This document shows positions 8,828 to 18,372 of a stretch of DNA of 64,000 nt, one piece after another. The DNA comes from Sphaerospermopsis aphanizomenoides BCCUSP55 (GTDB lineage Bacteria > Cyanobacteriota > Cyanobacteriia > Cyanobacteriales > Nostocaceae). The first letter of the stretch is position 1. Every line of letters begins with the position of its first letter. The notes under the pieces are model-generated. The model was not told the DNA's origin. It worked only from the letters and a program-made list of their open reading frames with translations, and did not search any database. Where the stretch lies: positions 52,497 to 116,496 of the forward strand of contig NZ_LUFH02000003.1 in assembly GCF_001586785.1 (NCBI RefSeq), written 5' to 3'. A program made the translations under genes and the position numbers.

Positions 8828-10132
8828 ATGACTCAGGCAATCGCAAACTTAAACACAGCCAACACTTCTATATTGAAAGCATTAAAGTGTAAAGAATGTG
8901 GCGCGGAATACGAACTCCAAGCTAGTCATGTTTGTGAGTTATGCTTTGGTCCGCTGGAAGTCAAATATGACTATGAGGTTTTGCGTCAGTCTGTCAGTCG
9001 AGAAACTATTGAAGCAGGTCCTAACTCTATTTGGCGCTACCGTCACTTTTTACCCGTTGCTACCGACAACTATATAGATGTGGGAACTGGAATGACTCCC
9101 CTGGTTCGTTCCCACCGTCTTGCCCGTCGCCTGGGTTTAAATAAACTTTATATTAAAAATGATGCCGTGAATATGCCCACCCTAAGCTTTAAGGATCGGG
9201 TGGTGTCTGTGGCACTGAGCAGAGCGAGAGAATTAGGTTTTACCACTGTTTCCTGCGCTAGTACCGGCAACTTAGCAAATTCTACCGCTGCGATCGCTGC
9301 CCATGCTGGTTTAGATTGCTGTGTATTCATTCCCGCAGATTTAGAAGCTGGTAAAGTCCTGGGTAGTTTAATCTACAGCCCTACCCTCATGGCTGTAAAA
9401 GGCAATTACGATCAAGTCAACCGTCTCTGTTCAGAAGTTGCTAATACACACGGTTGGGGTTTTGTCAATATTAATCTTCGTCCCTATTATTCCGAAGGTT
9501 CTAAAACATTAGGCTTTGAAGTAGCAGAACAACTAGGTTGGGAACTACCAGATCATATAGTTGCACCTTTAGCTTCTGGTTCTCTGTTCACCAAGATTTA
9601 TAAAGGTTTCAACGAATTTGTAGAAGTTGGTTTAGTAGAAGGCAAAAATGTCCGCTTCAGTGGCGCACAAGCAGAAGGATGTTCCCCCATCGCTACAGCC
9701 TTTAAAGAAGGAAGAGACTTTATTCAACCGGTTAAACCTAACACCATCGCTAAATCTATTGCTATTGGCAACCCAGCCGATGGGGTTTATGCTGTAGAAA
9801 TAGCTCAAAAGACCAACGGTAATATTGAATCAGTAAATGATGCAGAAATTATCGAAGGTATTAAGCTGCTGGCAGAAACCGAAGGCATATTCACAGAAAC
9901 CGCAGGTGGTACAACCATCGCCGTACTGAAAAAATTGGTAGAAGCTGGCAAAATTGATCCAGATGAAACTACAGTTGTTTACATCACTGGTAACGGGTTG
10001 AAAACCCAAGAAGCGGTTCAAGGCTACGTTGGTGAACCTTTGACTATTGATGCCAAACTTGATAGTTTTGAACGGGCGCTAGAAAGATCCCGTACACTTG
10101 ATCGCCTGGAATGGCAACAAGTTCTTGTTTAG
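8828..10132 (+). CDS. thrC: Threonine synthase
   Basis: A 434-residue PLP enzyme converting O-phosphohomoserine to threonine. The PLP lysine is K122 in LSFKDRVV, and the phosphate-binding ASTGNLANS loop lies near residue 150. The N-terminus holds a zinc-ribbon-like pair of CxxC motifs (C21/C24 and C36/C39), frequent in this thrC subtype. It is flanked on both sides by Gly-Gly-tailed sulfur carrier genes on the same strand (8395 and 10227). This recalls PLP enzyme/carrier pairs such as CysM-CysO, although the protein itself looks like an ordinary threonine synthase. Confidence 0.93.
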   Translation: MTQAIANLNTANTSILKALKCKECGAEYELQASHVCELCFGPLEVKYDYEVLRQSVSRETIEAGPNSIWRYRHFLPVATDNYIDVGTGMTPLVRSHRLARRLGLNKLYIKNDAVNMPTLSFKDRVVSVALSRARELGFTTVSCASTGNLANSTAAIAAHAGLDCCVFIPADLEAGKVLGSLIYSPTLMAVKGNYDQVNRLCSEVANTHGWGFVNINLRPYYSEGSKTLGFEVAEQLGWELPDHIVAPLASGSLFTKIYKGFNEFVEVGLVEGKNVRFSGAQAEGCSPIATAFKEGRDFIQPVKPNTIAKSIAIGNPADGVYAVEIAQKTNGNIESVNDAEIIEGIKLLAETEGIFTETAGGTTIAVLKKLVEAGKIDPDETTVVYITGNGLKTQEAVQGYVGEPLTIDAKLDSFERALERSRTLDRLEWQQVLV

Positions 10133-10226
10133 TCCTGAGCCAGTGGTCATTGGTGATTAGCAAAACAATGGATAATCAATGACCGCTGATAACTGATAAC
10201 TGATAACTGACACCTGATAATTAACT

Positions 10227-10502
10227 ATGGCCGTAACCGTTTTAGTTCCCACTGCTCTGCAAAAATTTACAAATAATCAAGCTGTCTTAGAATGCAGTGG
10301 TAGCAACATCGCTGAATTATTCGATTCTTTAGAACAAGTTTGTCCGGGTATTAAAGCGCGTTTGTGTGATGAAGAAGGAAAACCACGTCGCTTTTTGAAC
10401 TTGTATGTAAACAGTGAGGATATCCGCTTTTTACAACTTACAGCAACTCCCCTGAAAGATGGTGATGAAGTAAGTATAGTTCCTGCTGTTGCGGGTGGTT
10501 GA
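10227..10502 (+). CDS. Ubiquitin-like sulfur carrier (MoaD/ThiS/CysO type)
   Basis: A 91-residue beta-grasp protein with a C-terminal Gly-Gly ([10 protein letters not shown]). The central segment [17 protein letters not shown] and the tail resemble the CysO-type branch more than classical ThiS or MoaD. It lies 94 bp after thrC, separated by a TGATAAC tandem repeat, and may be co-transcribed. It is different in sequence from the MoaD-like protein at 8395. The family carries sulfur as a C-terminal thiocarboxylate; the acceptor enzyme here is unknown. Confidence 0.8.
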   Translation: MAVTVLVPTALQKFTNNQAVLECSGSNIAELFDSLEQVCPGIKARLCDEEGKPRRFLNLYVNSEDIRFLQLTATPLKDGDEVSIVPAVAGG

Positions 10503-10624
10503 GATTAGTATTCAGCTGTCAGTAGTCAGCTAAATACTAATCCTGAAAATAGCAGGGAGAGAGGGAGATTTTTTTGGCAAAGCGCAAAATCCAAAATTAA
10601 TTTTATCCATCTCCCAATTTCCCA

Positions 10625-11614
10625 TTAAGCGGTCAATAATGCCTTTAACTCTTCGGTTTTTAATCTTGGACCGTAGGTTGTAACTATTTTAGAAGCTGCG
10701 GTGGATGCTAATTTTCCTGCTGCTTCATAGCTCATACCGTGGGTAATACCATAAAGAAAAGCTCCTGCATACATATCACCTGCACCTACTGTATCGACAG
10801 CATGAACTTGAGGTGTAGCTATTTCAATTAATTTTTCCCCATCAAAGACTAAAGAACCTTTAGGGCCACGAGTAATAGCAAATTTATTGCTGAGAATTTT
10901 CAGTTTATCTACAGCTACCTGAAAATCTTCTGTTTCTGCTAAACCCAATGCTTCACTTTCGTTAGCAAAAATGAAATCTAAACCAGGTCCAATGATGTCT
11001 AATAGACCATCTTTGAAGAATTTTACCATGTTGTAATCAGACAGGGACATGGTGGTTTTAACTCCGGCATTTTTAGCTATGTCTCTAGCTTGGATAGCGG
11101 CTGCTTTACCTGTGGGAGATGTGACTAAATAGCCTTCAATATATAAATATTCTGAATCTGCGATCGCTTCTGGAACTAATTCCTGAGTAGAAAATTCTCC
11201 TGTAATTCCCAAAAATGTATTCATGGTACGATCAGCATCAGGAGTGACTAATACCAAACATTTACCAGTAATTCCTGCTTGCAGGTCAGCATTTTTTAAG
11301 TTAGTATCTACCTGACAATTAAGTAAATCTTGAATGTAAAATTCTCCAAATTCATCATTAGCAACTTTACAGGAATAAAAAGTTTTGCCTCCCAGTTGAC
11401 TAATAGCTACTATTGTGTTTGCTGCTGAACCTCCACAACTTTTATGACAATGGAGATTTTTGAGATTTTCCAAGATCAGATTTTGACCTTCTTCATCTAG
11501 GAGAGTCATTACACCTTTATCAATGTTTAACTTTTCTAGCAACTCTGGAGATACTTCATATTCTATATCTACCAAAGCATTACCCACACCATAAACATCA
11601 TATTTCTTACCCAT
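10625..11614 (-). CDS. PfkB-family carbohydrate/nucleoside kinase (adenosine-kinase-like)
   Basis: A 329-residue ribokinase-fold kinase. The substrate-side GG motif (CGGSAANT, residues 60-67) and the C-terminal DTVGAGDMYAG signature with catalytic Asp280 are intact. The N-terminal DVYGVGNALVDIEY is characteristic of the adenosine-kinase-like group, which phosphorylates adenosine or related nucleosides or sugars at the expense of ATP. The true substrate cannot be assigned from sequence alone. It stands alone between the sulfur-carrier gene (convergent) and a degraded GUN4 gene. Confidence 0.85.
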   Translation of the reverse strand: MGKKYDVYGVGNALVDIEYEVSPELLEKLNIDKGVMTLLDEEGQNLILENLKNLHCHKSCGGSAANTIVAISQLGGKTFYSCKVANDEFGEFYIQDLLNCQVDTNLKNADLQAGITGKCLVLVTPDADRTMNTFLGITGEFSTQELVPEAIADSEYLYIEGYLVTSPTGKAAAIQARDIAKNAGVKTTMSLSDYNMVKFFKDGLLDIIGPGLDFIFANESEALGLAETEDFQVAVDKLKILSNKFAITRGPKGSLVFDGEKLIEIATPQVHAVDTVGAGDMYAGAFLYGITHGMSYEAAGKLASTAASKIVTTYGPRLKTEELKALLTA

Positions 11615-11777
11615 TTTAGCTCCTAGAAAAATTATTCTCTGTTATCTGACTCAAACAAAATTGATAATAACAGATATGCAACAAATATAAAAAACTCTAA
11701 GTCATCCGTTATTATCTGCGTTTATCTGCTTTTATCTGCGTTTAATTTTGATGCCAATTCTGATGACTGGTAGCAAA

Positions 11778-12089
11778 TTAGTTATTGACTAATATTTTTA
11801 TTTCTTCATACACTTGTTTTTGAATAGTAAACCCAAAATGATTATGACTATATTCTTGCCAAAGTTGATCAATAGTTTGAAGACTAGATACAAGATATTC
11901 TCGCACGGCTTCTATTGGTTTTTGTCTTATCTGATCATCTATCTCATTATCTCTGAATAAAGCTGCTAAATCTAGAGTTTTTTGATGAAAGGAAAAGATA
12001 AGTTTTTGAGTTTCTATATCAGCTTCTTACCAATTTTTATCAGCTAAATATTGTTGCAAATTTGTATAATCAATTGTTTGATTGTTCAT
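11778..12089 (-). pseudogene. GUN4-domain gene broken by an in-frame stop
   Basis: Reading from ATG 12089, the frame gives MNNQTIDYTNLQQYLADKNW, then TAA at 12029-12027, then continues open for 82 codons (EADIETQKLIF ... TIDQLWQEYSHNHFGFTIQK) to a stop at 11778. The second part carries the GUN4-core signature also present in the intact gene at 28347-28844 (TIDKLWLKYSNDHFGFSIQK). The stop replaces the Lys of the conserved NWKEAD segment. The domain is also short at its C-terminus, lacking the porphyrin-binding second half. A single substitution (AAA to TAA) would explain the lesion. A sequencing error is possible. Confidence 0.8.
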
Positions 12090-12379
12090 GATTTTTCTGT
12101 TGTTATCTTCAAAAATTAGGTGATTGAACTAAACCCAAATCATTGTTTACTAATGTTTACTAAGTGTGTTCGGATTAAAAAAGGCGATCGCGTAGCACAA
12201 ATTTACTCTCAAGGTTGTTAGTCAAACTAAATTTATAGATAGAAATCCAAATGGAGATATTACACTTTTCTTGATGCTGTGATTAGACATCCTATGTCAA
12301 AATAAAAATGACTGACTACTCCAAGACGAGCTAGTTCTAGCAACAAATCTAAAAGCTAAACAAAGGATTAACCTCAGAA
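12090..12379. other. Non-coding spacer
   Basis: AT-rich with one HIP1 site; no gene or strong hairpin seen. Confidence 0.4.
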
Positions 12380-12832
12380 ATGGCAGAAGAAACTAATCAA
12401 AATCTAGCGGAAACCGAAAAACCTGCTGCTAAACCTGCGGCCAAGAAAGAAAAAGCCCCCGCTGTGGAAGATAAACCGTTTGAAGAGTTTATTCAGCAAG
12501 AATACTTACCAGCTTTACAAAAGGCGATCGCTCAGGAAGGAGTACCAGACGTAAACCTGACTTTTGCCAAGCAGAAATATCCTATTGTTGGGTTTGACTC
12601 TGCTGAAGAATGCTGGCAAATTATCGGCTCTTGGCAAAGCGGACAGCGGCAGTTTAACGTATATTTCCCCGATGCAGATATTCAAGGTCAAAAGGGATTT
12701 TCTTGTAACGAAGGTAAAAAACCGAGTACCCTGGAATCTTTCTTAATAGATGAACGCAAAACTACCCTTGATTTACTGGTATCGCGCTTAGTCTACCGTT
12801 TAAATGGTCAAAAGTGGCTAGGTAGAAATTAA
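12380..12832 (+). CDS. DUF2996-type conserved cyanobacterial protein
   Basis: A 150-residue soluble protein. The first 35 residues are low-complexity Ala/Lys/Glu/Pro (AAKPAAKKEKAP). The conserved domain follows (FEEFIQQEYLPALQKAI, QKGFSCNEGKKPSTLES, LVSRLVYRLNGQKWLG). I recognise this as the DUF2996 family, found in cyanobacteria and plastid-bearing eukaryotes, with moderate certainty of the family number. Its function is unknown to me. It converges with the TM2-domain gene. Confidence 0.75.
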   Translation: MAEETNQNLAETEKPAAKPAAKKEKAPAVEDKPFEEFIQQEYLPALQKAIAQEGVPDVNLTFAKQKYPIVGFDSAEECWQIIGSWQSGQRQFNVYFPDADIQGQKGFSCNEGKKPSTLESFLIDERKTTLDLLVSRLVYRLNGQKWLGRN

Positions 12833-12835
12833 TTA

Positions 12836-12873
12836 TTGGTCAGTGGTCAGTAGTCAGTAGTCAGTGGTCAATA
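12836..12873. repeat. GTCAGTA-type short tandem repeat
   Basis: Imperfect tandem copies of GTCAGT(A/G) between two convergent genes. Confidence 0.7.
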
Positions 12874-12878
12874 GTTAT

Positions 12879-13382
12879 TTACAACTCGTGGAAATGGTAA
12901 GTAACGGCTCCTGTAACGGGGTCGTTATCTATTCTGGCATAACCAGATTTCATCATTTCTGTTAGGGCCTTTTCCACTTCTGCAAAACTAGCACCAGTAG
13001 CCTTGACACCTTGAGTTACGGTTAAATAACCGCCCTTGCTGTCTGCGGCTTCCAGCAATTTAACTATCAGTTGGTCGCCAGTGGGACGGTAAACTTGGGA
13101 ATTAACAATTGGTTGATTTAGTGGTAAACCCAAAGGCGATAAACCTGCTTTCAGCCGCAAATTTTGTTCATATTCGTCTACCATTCCCGGAATCAGCAGT
13201 AAATCGACAATCTGTCCTATGTAAAATAGACCGAAAGTGCAAAACCACAATAAACCTGTTCCAATCTTGCCGTTGTATAAGCGGTGTAAACCACCAACAC
13301 CCAAAAAACCAGCAGCACACAATATATATGAAGCAACAAGACGGTCTTTATTAGAATTGTTTTGTGTATTCTGTGTATTCAT
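12879..13382 (-). CDS. TM2-domain membrane protein
   Basis: A 167-residue protein with an N-terminal TM2 domain (about residues 14-65): two membrane helices (YILCAAGFLGVGGLHRLYNG and GLLWFCTFGLFYIGQIVDLL) and the conserved LHRLYNGK turn. The C-terminal 60 residues (GGYLTVTQGVKATGASFAEV ... ARIDNDPVTGAVTYHF) look like a small winged-helix-type domain. Function unknown; TM2 proteins occur in many bacteria without assigned roles. Confidence 0.8.
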   Translation of the reverse strand: MNTQNTQNNSNKDRLVASYILCAAGFLGVGGLHRLYNGKIGTGLLWFCTFGLFYIGQIVDLLLIPGMVDEYEQNLRLKAGLSPLGLPLNQPIVNSQVYRPTGDQLIVKLLEAADSKGGYLTVTQGVKATGASFAEVEKALTEMMKSGYARIDNDPVTGAVTYHFHEL

Positions 13383-13650
13383 ATTTTTATCACCTTTGTG
13401 TTGTCTATCTATTTTTGTATTTAAAACGATTAATACTCATATTAATTTAACTACCAACCTCAAGACTGGCATCGGTGATCTTCGCTAAATACCAATTTGC
13501 AAATCGTGATTCCGCAATAACTAAAGATTTGTTGCAACTCTTAACGTTTTATTTGCCTTTTTCTCATCTAGACATTGGTACACTGGATTTCATACAAATG
13601 TAATTATTGTCCTTAGTTCAAAATAAGAAAGACAAAAGAGCAATCAAGAC

Positions 13651-14727
13651 ATGGTAGATTCCCTAAAAAAACCAGGCTTTGAAGAAATGCGTCCTGGGGT
13701 CAAAGTCCCCTCTAAGGAAACCCTGTTAACACCCCGGTTTTACACAACAGATTTTGATGAAATGGCGCAGATGGATATCTCCGTCAACGAAGACGAGTTA
13801 AGAGCCATCCTCGAAGAATTTCGGGTTGACTACAACCGCCATCACTTTGTTAGGGATGCCGAGTTTGAACAATCCTGGGATCATATTGATGGGAACACTC
13901 GTCAATTGTTCATTGAATTTCTGGAACGTTCCTGCACTGCGGAATTTTCCGGCTTTTTGCTGTACAAAGAACTCGGCCGCCGTTTGAAGGATAAAAGCCC
14001 TGTCTTGGCAGAATGCTTTAACCTGATGTCACGGGACGAAGCGCGTCATGCTGGCTTCTTGAATAAAGCAATGTCAGACTTTAATCTGTCTCTAGATTTA
14101 GGGTTTTTAACTAAGAGCCGTAGTTATACCTTCTTTAAACCCAAATTCATCTTCTACGCAACTTATCTTTCTGAGAAGATTGGTTATTGGCGCTATATCA
14201 CCATTTATCGCCATTTAGAATCCCATCCTGAAGATAGAATTTATCCAATTTTCCGCTTCTTTGAAAATTGGTGTCAGGATGAAAACCGTCATGGTGACTT
14301 CTTTGATGCCATCATGAGAGCGCAACCCCAAATGCTGAATGATTGGAAGGCTAAACTATGGAGTCGGTTCTTCCTATTGTCGGTATTTGCTACAATGTAT
14401 CTCAATGACATTCAGCGTAAAGATTTCTATGCTTCCATTGGTTTGGATGCACGGGAATATGACATTTATGTGATTAAGAAGACCAATGAAAACGCTGGCC
14501 GGGTCTTCCCAGTCATGTTAGATGTGGATAATCCAGAGTTTTACGAACGTTTGGATGTGTGTGTCAAAAATAATGAAAAATTGGCAGCAATTTCTAACTC
14601 TAATACTCCTAAATTCCTGCAATTATTCCAAAAATTGCCAATTTACGTATCTCATGGTTGGCAGTTACTAAGCCTATACCTGATGAAACCCATTGATGCT
14701 GCTTCTGCTCACGGTCAAGCACGGTAA
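13651..14727 (+). CDS. acsF: Mg-protoporphyrin IX monomethyl ester (oxidative) cyclase
   Basis: A 358-residue di-iron enzyme that closes the fifth ring to make protochlorophyllide in chlorophyll synthesis, using O2. The diagnostic ExxH di-iron motifs are present ([10 protein letters not shown] and [10 protein letters not shown]), as is the family N-terminus ([18 protein letters not shown]). Length matches the family. Many cyanobacteria have two copies, one for high and one for low oxygen; which this is cannot be told here. A strong terminator follows at 14755-14785. GUN4-type genes, which regulate the preceding Mg-chelatase step, occur elsewhere in the window. Confidence 0.96.
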   Translation: MVDSLKKPGFEEMRPGVKVPSKETLLTPRFYTTDFDEMAQMDISVNEDELRAILEEFRVDYNRHHFVRDAEFEQSWDHIDGNTRQLFIEFLERSCTAEFSGFLLYKELGRRLKDKSPVLAECFNLMSRDEARHAGFLNKAMSDFNLSLDLGFLTKSRSYTFFKPKFIFYATYLSEKIGYWRYITIYRHLESHPEDRIYPIFRFFENWCQDENRHGDFFDAIMRAQPQMLNDWKAKLWSRFFLLSVFATMYLNDIQRKDFYASIGLDAREYDIYVIKKTNENAGRVFPVMLDVDNPEFYERLDVCVKNNEKLAAISNSNTPKFLQLFQKLPIYVSHGWQLLSLYLMKPIDAASAHGQAR

Positions 14728-14754
14728 TTTCATTAAATTTTGTCAAAAGATTGG

Positions 14755-14785
14755 TGGTTCTGTAAACAACAGAGCCATTTTTTTT
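14755..14785 (+). terminator. Intrinsic terminator after acsF
   Basis: Hairpin TGGTTCTGT / ACAGAGCCA (with one G:U pair) and a 5-nt loop AAACA, followed by a run of eight T. Confidence 0.85.
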
Positions 14786-14883
14786 ATGTGCTTCAGTATA
14801 TTGGGGGAGCAAATACCAAAAAATTAGCGTCATCCAATTTTGGATTTTAGATTTGAGATTTTTGGATTCATATACTAGGTTAA

Positions 14884-16302
14884 ATGTCTATGCTTAAAGG
14901 TTTTGGTAGCAAAGTACCACTCCTCCTAACTTTTTGCTTATTAAATAGTTCTGGCTTTTTACCTGCTGCTGCTGTTGATGTTTGTGCAACCAACAATGAC
15001 AAAGGAGACTATAAAATAGCTGACCGCTATGACCGAAATGGGGATAGAGGGACTGATGGCCGTGGGGGAAGAGATGGTCGCAATGGACAAAATCAAACTG
15101 TTTCTGCTGATGGTTCACCGTTAAATCTTGATTTATCAGGTACAAATGGTGAAGATGGGGAAGATGGAGAAAACGGTTCTCGTCCTAGATGTGGTAGAGA
15201 TTACGGTGACAGAGAAAACAGAGATATTAATGCCCCTGATGGTGGAAATGGTGGGACTGGTGGTAGAGGTGGAAATGGGGGAAACGGCGGTTCTCTCACC
15301 GTTTATTACAGTAATTTGGCAGATTTAAAGAACATTTTTGTCCGTGCTGCTGGGGGAGAAAGTGGACGTGGTGGCCGTGGTGGTCAAGGAACAGACGGTT
15401 GTAACTGTCGTCGTCGGAGTTGGGAAGTAAAAAGCTGTAAAGGTACTCCTGGCAGTCCTGATTATAAATGTACTAACAAAGTTTATCGGTGTTATGACGG
15501 CAGAAATGGCAGTGATGGAAGTGATGGACTAGATGGTAAACGTGGCAGTTTAGGAACTTTAAGTATCATTAATAGTAAAGAACCGTTAGCAAATGATATG
15601 CCTTCTCGGACAGTAGCCATTTCTGAATTAGCAAGTCAACAATTCAACCTGTCCAAAAATAAATGGCGAATACGTCAAGGTGCAGTTTCTTTATTAGCTA
15701 CTGGTTCTGTTATTGCTGATGAATATAGAGAATTTGAAAAGAGATTAGAAGGAACTTTTAAATTAATTTGGCAAGAAAAACAACCTATTAGTAGCTTTGC
15801 TAATCAAAATGTCCAACTTAGTTTAAATGATAATCAACAAATAGAAATTGCCTTTCCTGAAGATATGTGGGTTGATGGTAATGCTAAAGTTCAGGATAAA
15901 TTAACAGAGTTTACTGTTAATTATGCCATTCCTAAACAAGAGGTAACGCGGTTAGCAGTCTCAGAATTTTCTGGTTCAGGACAAAACCTGAATTTAAAAA
16001 TTGTTGATTTGGCAGCTAAGTCAGATGTAATCAATACTCAATTTAAAGTTAAATATCGGGCAAGAGATAATTTTTCTGGTGCTTTTGATTATCAGACTTT
16101 TTATGAAGGAGAAATTCCTGCTACATTAGTAACTCGTGAATATAATCGTTTTACTCTGGCTTTAGGTAAGCTAAAAATTCCCAGTGATGCCCTTAGTTCT
16201 GGTACAAATGTGGAGATTGAGTTAGTGGCAATACGTTCTTTAGGTGGACGTTCTGCACAACAAACTCTCAGATGGCAAGGTGCAATTCGCAGGAGTAAAT
16301 AA
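14884..16302 (+). CDS. Secreted glycine-rich, collagen-like-repeat protein
   Basis: A 472-residue protein with a signal peptide (VPLLLTFCLLNSSGFLPAAA). Residues about 40-165 and 205-225 are rich in Gly-X-X and GGxGG repeats (GGNGGTGGRGGNGGNGG, GRNGSDGSDGLDGKRG), resembling collagen-like or glycine-rich surface proteins. Eight or more Cys residues cluster around residues 100-205 (CNCRRR, CKGTPG, CTNKVYRC), suggesting disulfides. The C-terminal half is not repetitive and looks like beta-sandwich modules. I do not recognise a named family. It could be a sheath or surface component; that is inference. Confidence 0.75.
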   Translation: MSMLKGFGSKVPLLLTFCLLNSSGFLPAAAVDVCATNNDKGDYKIADRYDRNGDRGTDGRGGRDGRNGQNQTVSADGSPLNLDLSGTNGEDGEDGENGSRPRCGRDYGDRENRDINAPDGGNGGTGGRGGNGGNGGSLTVYYSNLADLKNIFVRAAGGESGRGGRGGQGTDGCNCRRRSWEVKSCKGTPGSPDYKCTNKVYRCYDGRNGSDGSDGLDGKRGSLGTLSIINSKEPLANDMPSRTVAISELASQQFNLSKNKWRIRQGAVSLLATGSVIADEYREFEKRLEGTFKLIWQEKQPISSFANQNVQLSLNDNQQIEIAFPEDMWVDGNAKVQDKLTEFTVNYAIPKQEVTRLAVSEFSGSGQNLNLKIVDLAAKSDVINTQFKVKYRARDNFSGAFDYQTFYEGEIPATLVTREYNRFTLALGKLKIPSDALSSGTNVEIELVAIRSLGGRSAQQTLRWQGAIRRSK

Positions 16303-16305
16303 GTA

Positions 16306-16334
16306 GGTGACAGGTGACAGGTGACAGGTGACAG
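16306..16334. repeat. AGGTGAC tandem repeat
   Basis: About four tandem copies of the same heptamer found at 5536-5563. Confidence 0.88.
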
Positions 16335-16411
16335 AATGAAAAGTCTTTTATTATCTACATTTTATCATCTGTTGATGTCCTCAGTACCTTGGCTCTTACT
16401 ATAATTAGTAA

Positions 16412-17160
16412 TTAATTTTTGGAAGATTTGCCTTTATCCGCAACTATTTGGGAGAGTATATTTCCTATCAAATCTAGCAATTGATCTAGAAAAACGCCGA
16501 TAATAGCGATGTAGAGTAGGGCATCAACTGTATATTTGTAACTACCTGCTTGATACCCCTTCCAAATTAGAAAACCCAATCCTTTCGCACCTACAAGCAT
16601 TTCGGCTGTAATGACTGTAAACCAGGCTATCCATAAACCCAGTCTCAAAGCTTTAAATATATAATGGATAGCTACGCGAAAGTTATGATCTTGTTTGCGA
16701 AATTGTCGGATACCTGTGGCTGTTTCCACAATAATGGACCACAGGACACCAAAAAAAATAACAGAAATAGCTGCGGTTTCGTTTTCTTTAAAAAGAATCA
16801 ATGCTAGGGGTAAAAATGCTATAGAAGGGATGCTATTTGGGATTTGAAATAATCGAGTAAATAGCTGATAAACTATACCATTAATACCAATCACAAAGCC
16901 GATAAATGTACCCAAAACAGCGGCGGGAATATAACCTACAAACAATCGTTGTAGGGTAGCCAAGATGTCCAATAATATACTGTTTTCCATTCCTCAGTTA
17001 TGATTTGAAACGTCTGGGGAATCCTGAAACAAGAAAACTCAATAGCTGTGGAAAGGAAAAGTTGCAGCAGAGATAAAAACCCAACTAGATTTAATCTATC
17101 AGTAAGTAGAATTCTCAAGAATAAATTACATATTATTTTTATAATTTGGTTGAACCCCAC
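16412..17160 (-). pseudogene. Frameshifted ABC transporter permease (SsuC/TauC/NrtB type)
   Basis: The 3' part (16412-16990) encodes 192 residues of a binding-protein-dependent permease: LQRLFVGYIPAAVLGTFIGF, and an EAA-like loop VAIHYIFKALRLGLWIAWF. The family normally has about 60 more N-terminal residues. These are found immediately upstream in another frame (to 17160), with a hydrophobic helix LVGFLSLLQLFL and FQIITEEWKTV, which normally precedes the LLDILATLQRL helix. Loss of one base near 16980 would split the gene exactly there. No ATPase or solute-binding partner is adjacent. It is either a recent pseudogene or a sequencing error; the upstream start (GTG 17160) is uncertain. Confidence 0.75.
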
Positions 17161-17178
17161 AGATCAATCTGGGGGGTT
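17153..17178. promoter_or_regulatory. Hairpin between two minus-strand genes
   Basis: AACCCC-A-CAGAT / ATCTG-G-GGGGTT with a 2-nt loop. No clean T run follows, so it may be a processing or weak termination element after the coiled-coil gene. Confidence 0.5.
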
Positions 17179-17214
17179 GAGAATTTTGGATTTGGGATTG
17201 TTATATCAGCTAAG

Positions 17215-17790
17215 TTATTTCCCTATATTGCGTTTCATTTGTTCTAACTCATCTTGAGTTTCCCAGCGACGAAACTGTTCTTCTAAGTCGTCAAACTTGC
17301 TAGAATAATTACTAGCTGGATTTTGCCAAGCATTGTTTTCTAAACGCTGTTGGGTTTGAGCTTTTGCGCGTGCTGTTTGCGCTTCTGTTGCTTTGGCTTG
17401 GACTTCTTGACGACGCTGTTGAATTTTGCGTAGTAGTTCTTGAGATTGGGTAATGCGTTCTTTTAAACCTTGCATCTGTCCCCATTTTTGATTTCCTTCT
17501 CGCAGGAGTGCTTCTTGTCTTGCTTGTGCTGGTACAGCTAAATCTTCTCTACCTGCGGCCTTGGCTTTTTGAATACGGATGTGCCAACGTTGTATTTCTT
17601 GCGCGGTGGAGAGAATTTCTTCTTGCGATCGCTTCTCCTGCAATTGTAAATCTGCAATTAGTTTTAGTGTATCCTCTTCTTGCTCCCGCAGCTGTTCTAA
17701 CAGCATCTCTAACTCCAAATGAGGGTTATTCCGCAAGAATTCTTCTAAACGTGCTTCTAAAAACCGACTTAAATCTTCAAATAAACCCAC
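17215..17790 (-). CDS. Coiled-coil protein, TIGR04376-like cyanobacterial family
   Basis: A protein of 191 residues, nearly all predicted coiled coil with many Gln/Glu/Arg/Ala residues. The N-terminus (VGLFEDLSRFLEARLEEFLR) resembles the amphipathic start of PspA/Vipp1-like proteins, and I recall the family as TIGR04376, conserved in cyanobacteria. GTG 17790 is chosen since the conserved block starts MGLFEDLSRF-like; an upstream ATG at 17844 adds 18 unlikely residues. Function unknown; a membrane-associated scaffold role is only an analogy. Confidence 0.7.
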   Translation of the reverse strand: MGLFEDLSRFLEARLEEFLRNNPHLELEMLLEQLREQEEDTLKLIADLQLQEKRSQEEILSTAQEIQRWHIRIQKAKAAGREDLAVPAQARQEALLREGNQKWGQMQGLKERITQSQELLRKIQQRRQEVQAKATEAQTARAKAQTQQRLENNAWQNPASNYSSKFDDLEEQFRRWETQDELEQMKRNIGK

Positions 17791-17844
17791 TGTCAGAACT
17801 CCAAATGTTGGGTATTTAACTATTTTATTGTAATAAGTCAGCAT

Positions 17845-18372
17845 TCAGCCGTCAGCTATCAGCCATCAGCTATGTACCTTGAATATTGAAATACAAAGCA
17901 TGAGAACAACCAGATGCAGATAACATTCATGAAATTAAAACTTCAAAATCTTTACTATTGCGGCTATTGGCTGATTACTGATAGCTGAATACTTACTGTA
18001 ATAATTATTATCGTCAGTGGCACTCCTATAAATTTTTAACTACTCTTTAACTACTTATACATTAGTTATGAGTAGGAATTTATTACTATTTTTTAGAAAA
18101 AAATCACCTTAAATCTTTTATTTATACTTCTGTATCATCCCAGGATACATAACTAATAATTTTACATTTTTACCTATATTTATAAACAGTGTGAGCTATT
18201 ACAGTATCAAGGAATTCCTTTTAATATTAAAAAATAATATAGAATTATAACTATAGAAGTTGCCAGAATAATTAGGAGAATCTAAAATTTGTCTCTCCTG
18301 ATTATACAACAGTTTTCAAAAGCTGACTGCTGACTACTGATTGCTGACTGCTATAATAGCGATAATTGGGAT
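17845..18372. other. Non-coding spacer with short CAGC/GACT-type repeats
   Basis: Contains GTCAGCTATCAGCCATCAGC-like repeats near 17850 and GCTGACTGCTGACTACTGA-like repeats near 18320. The middle is very AT-rich. No gene seen. Confidence 0.5.
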
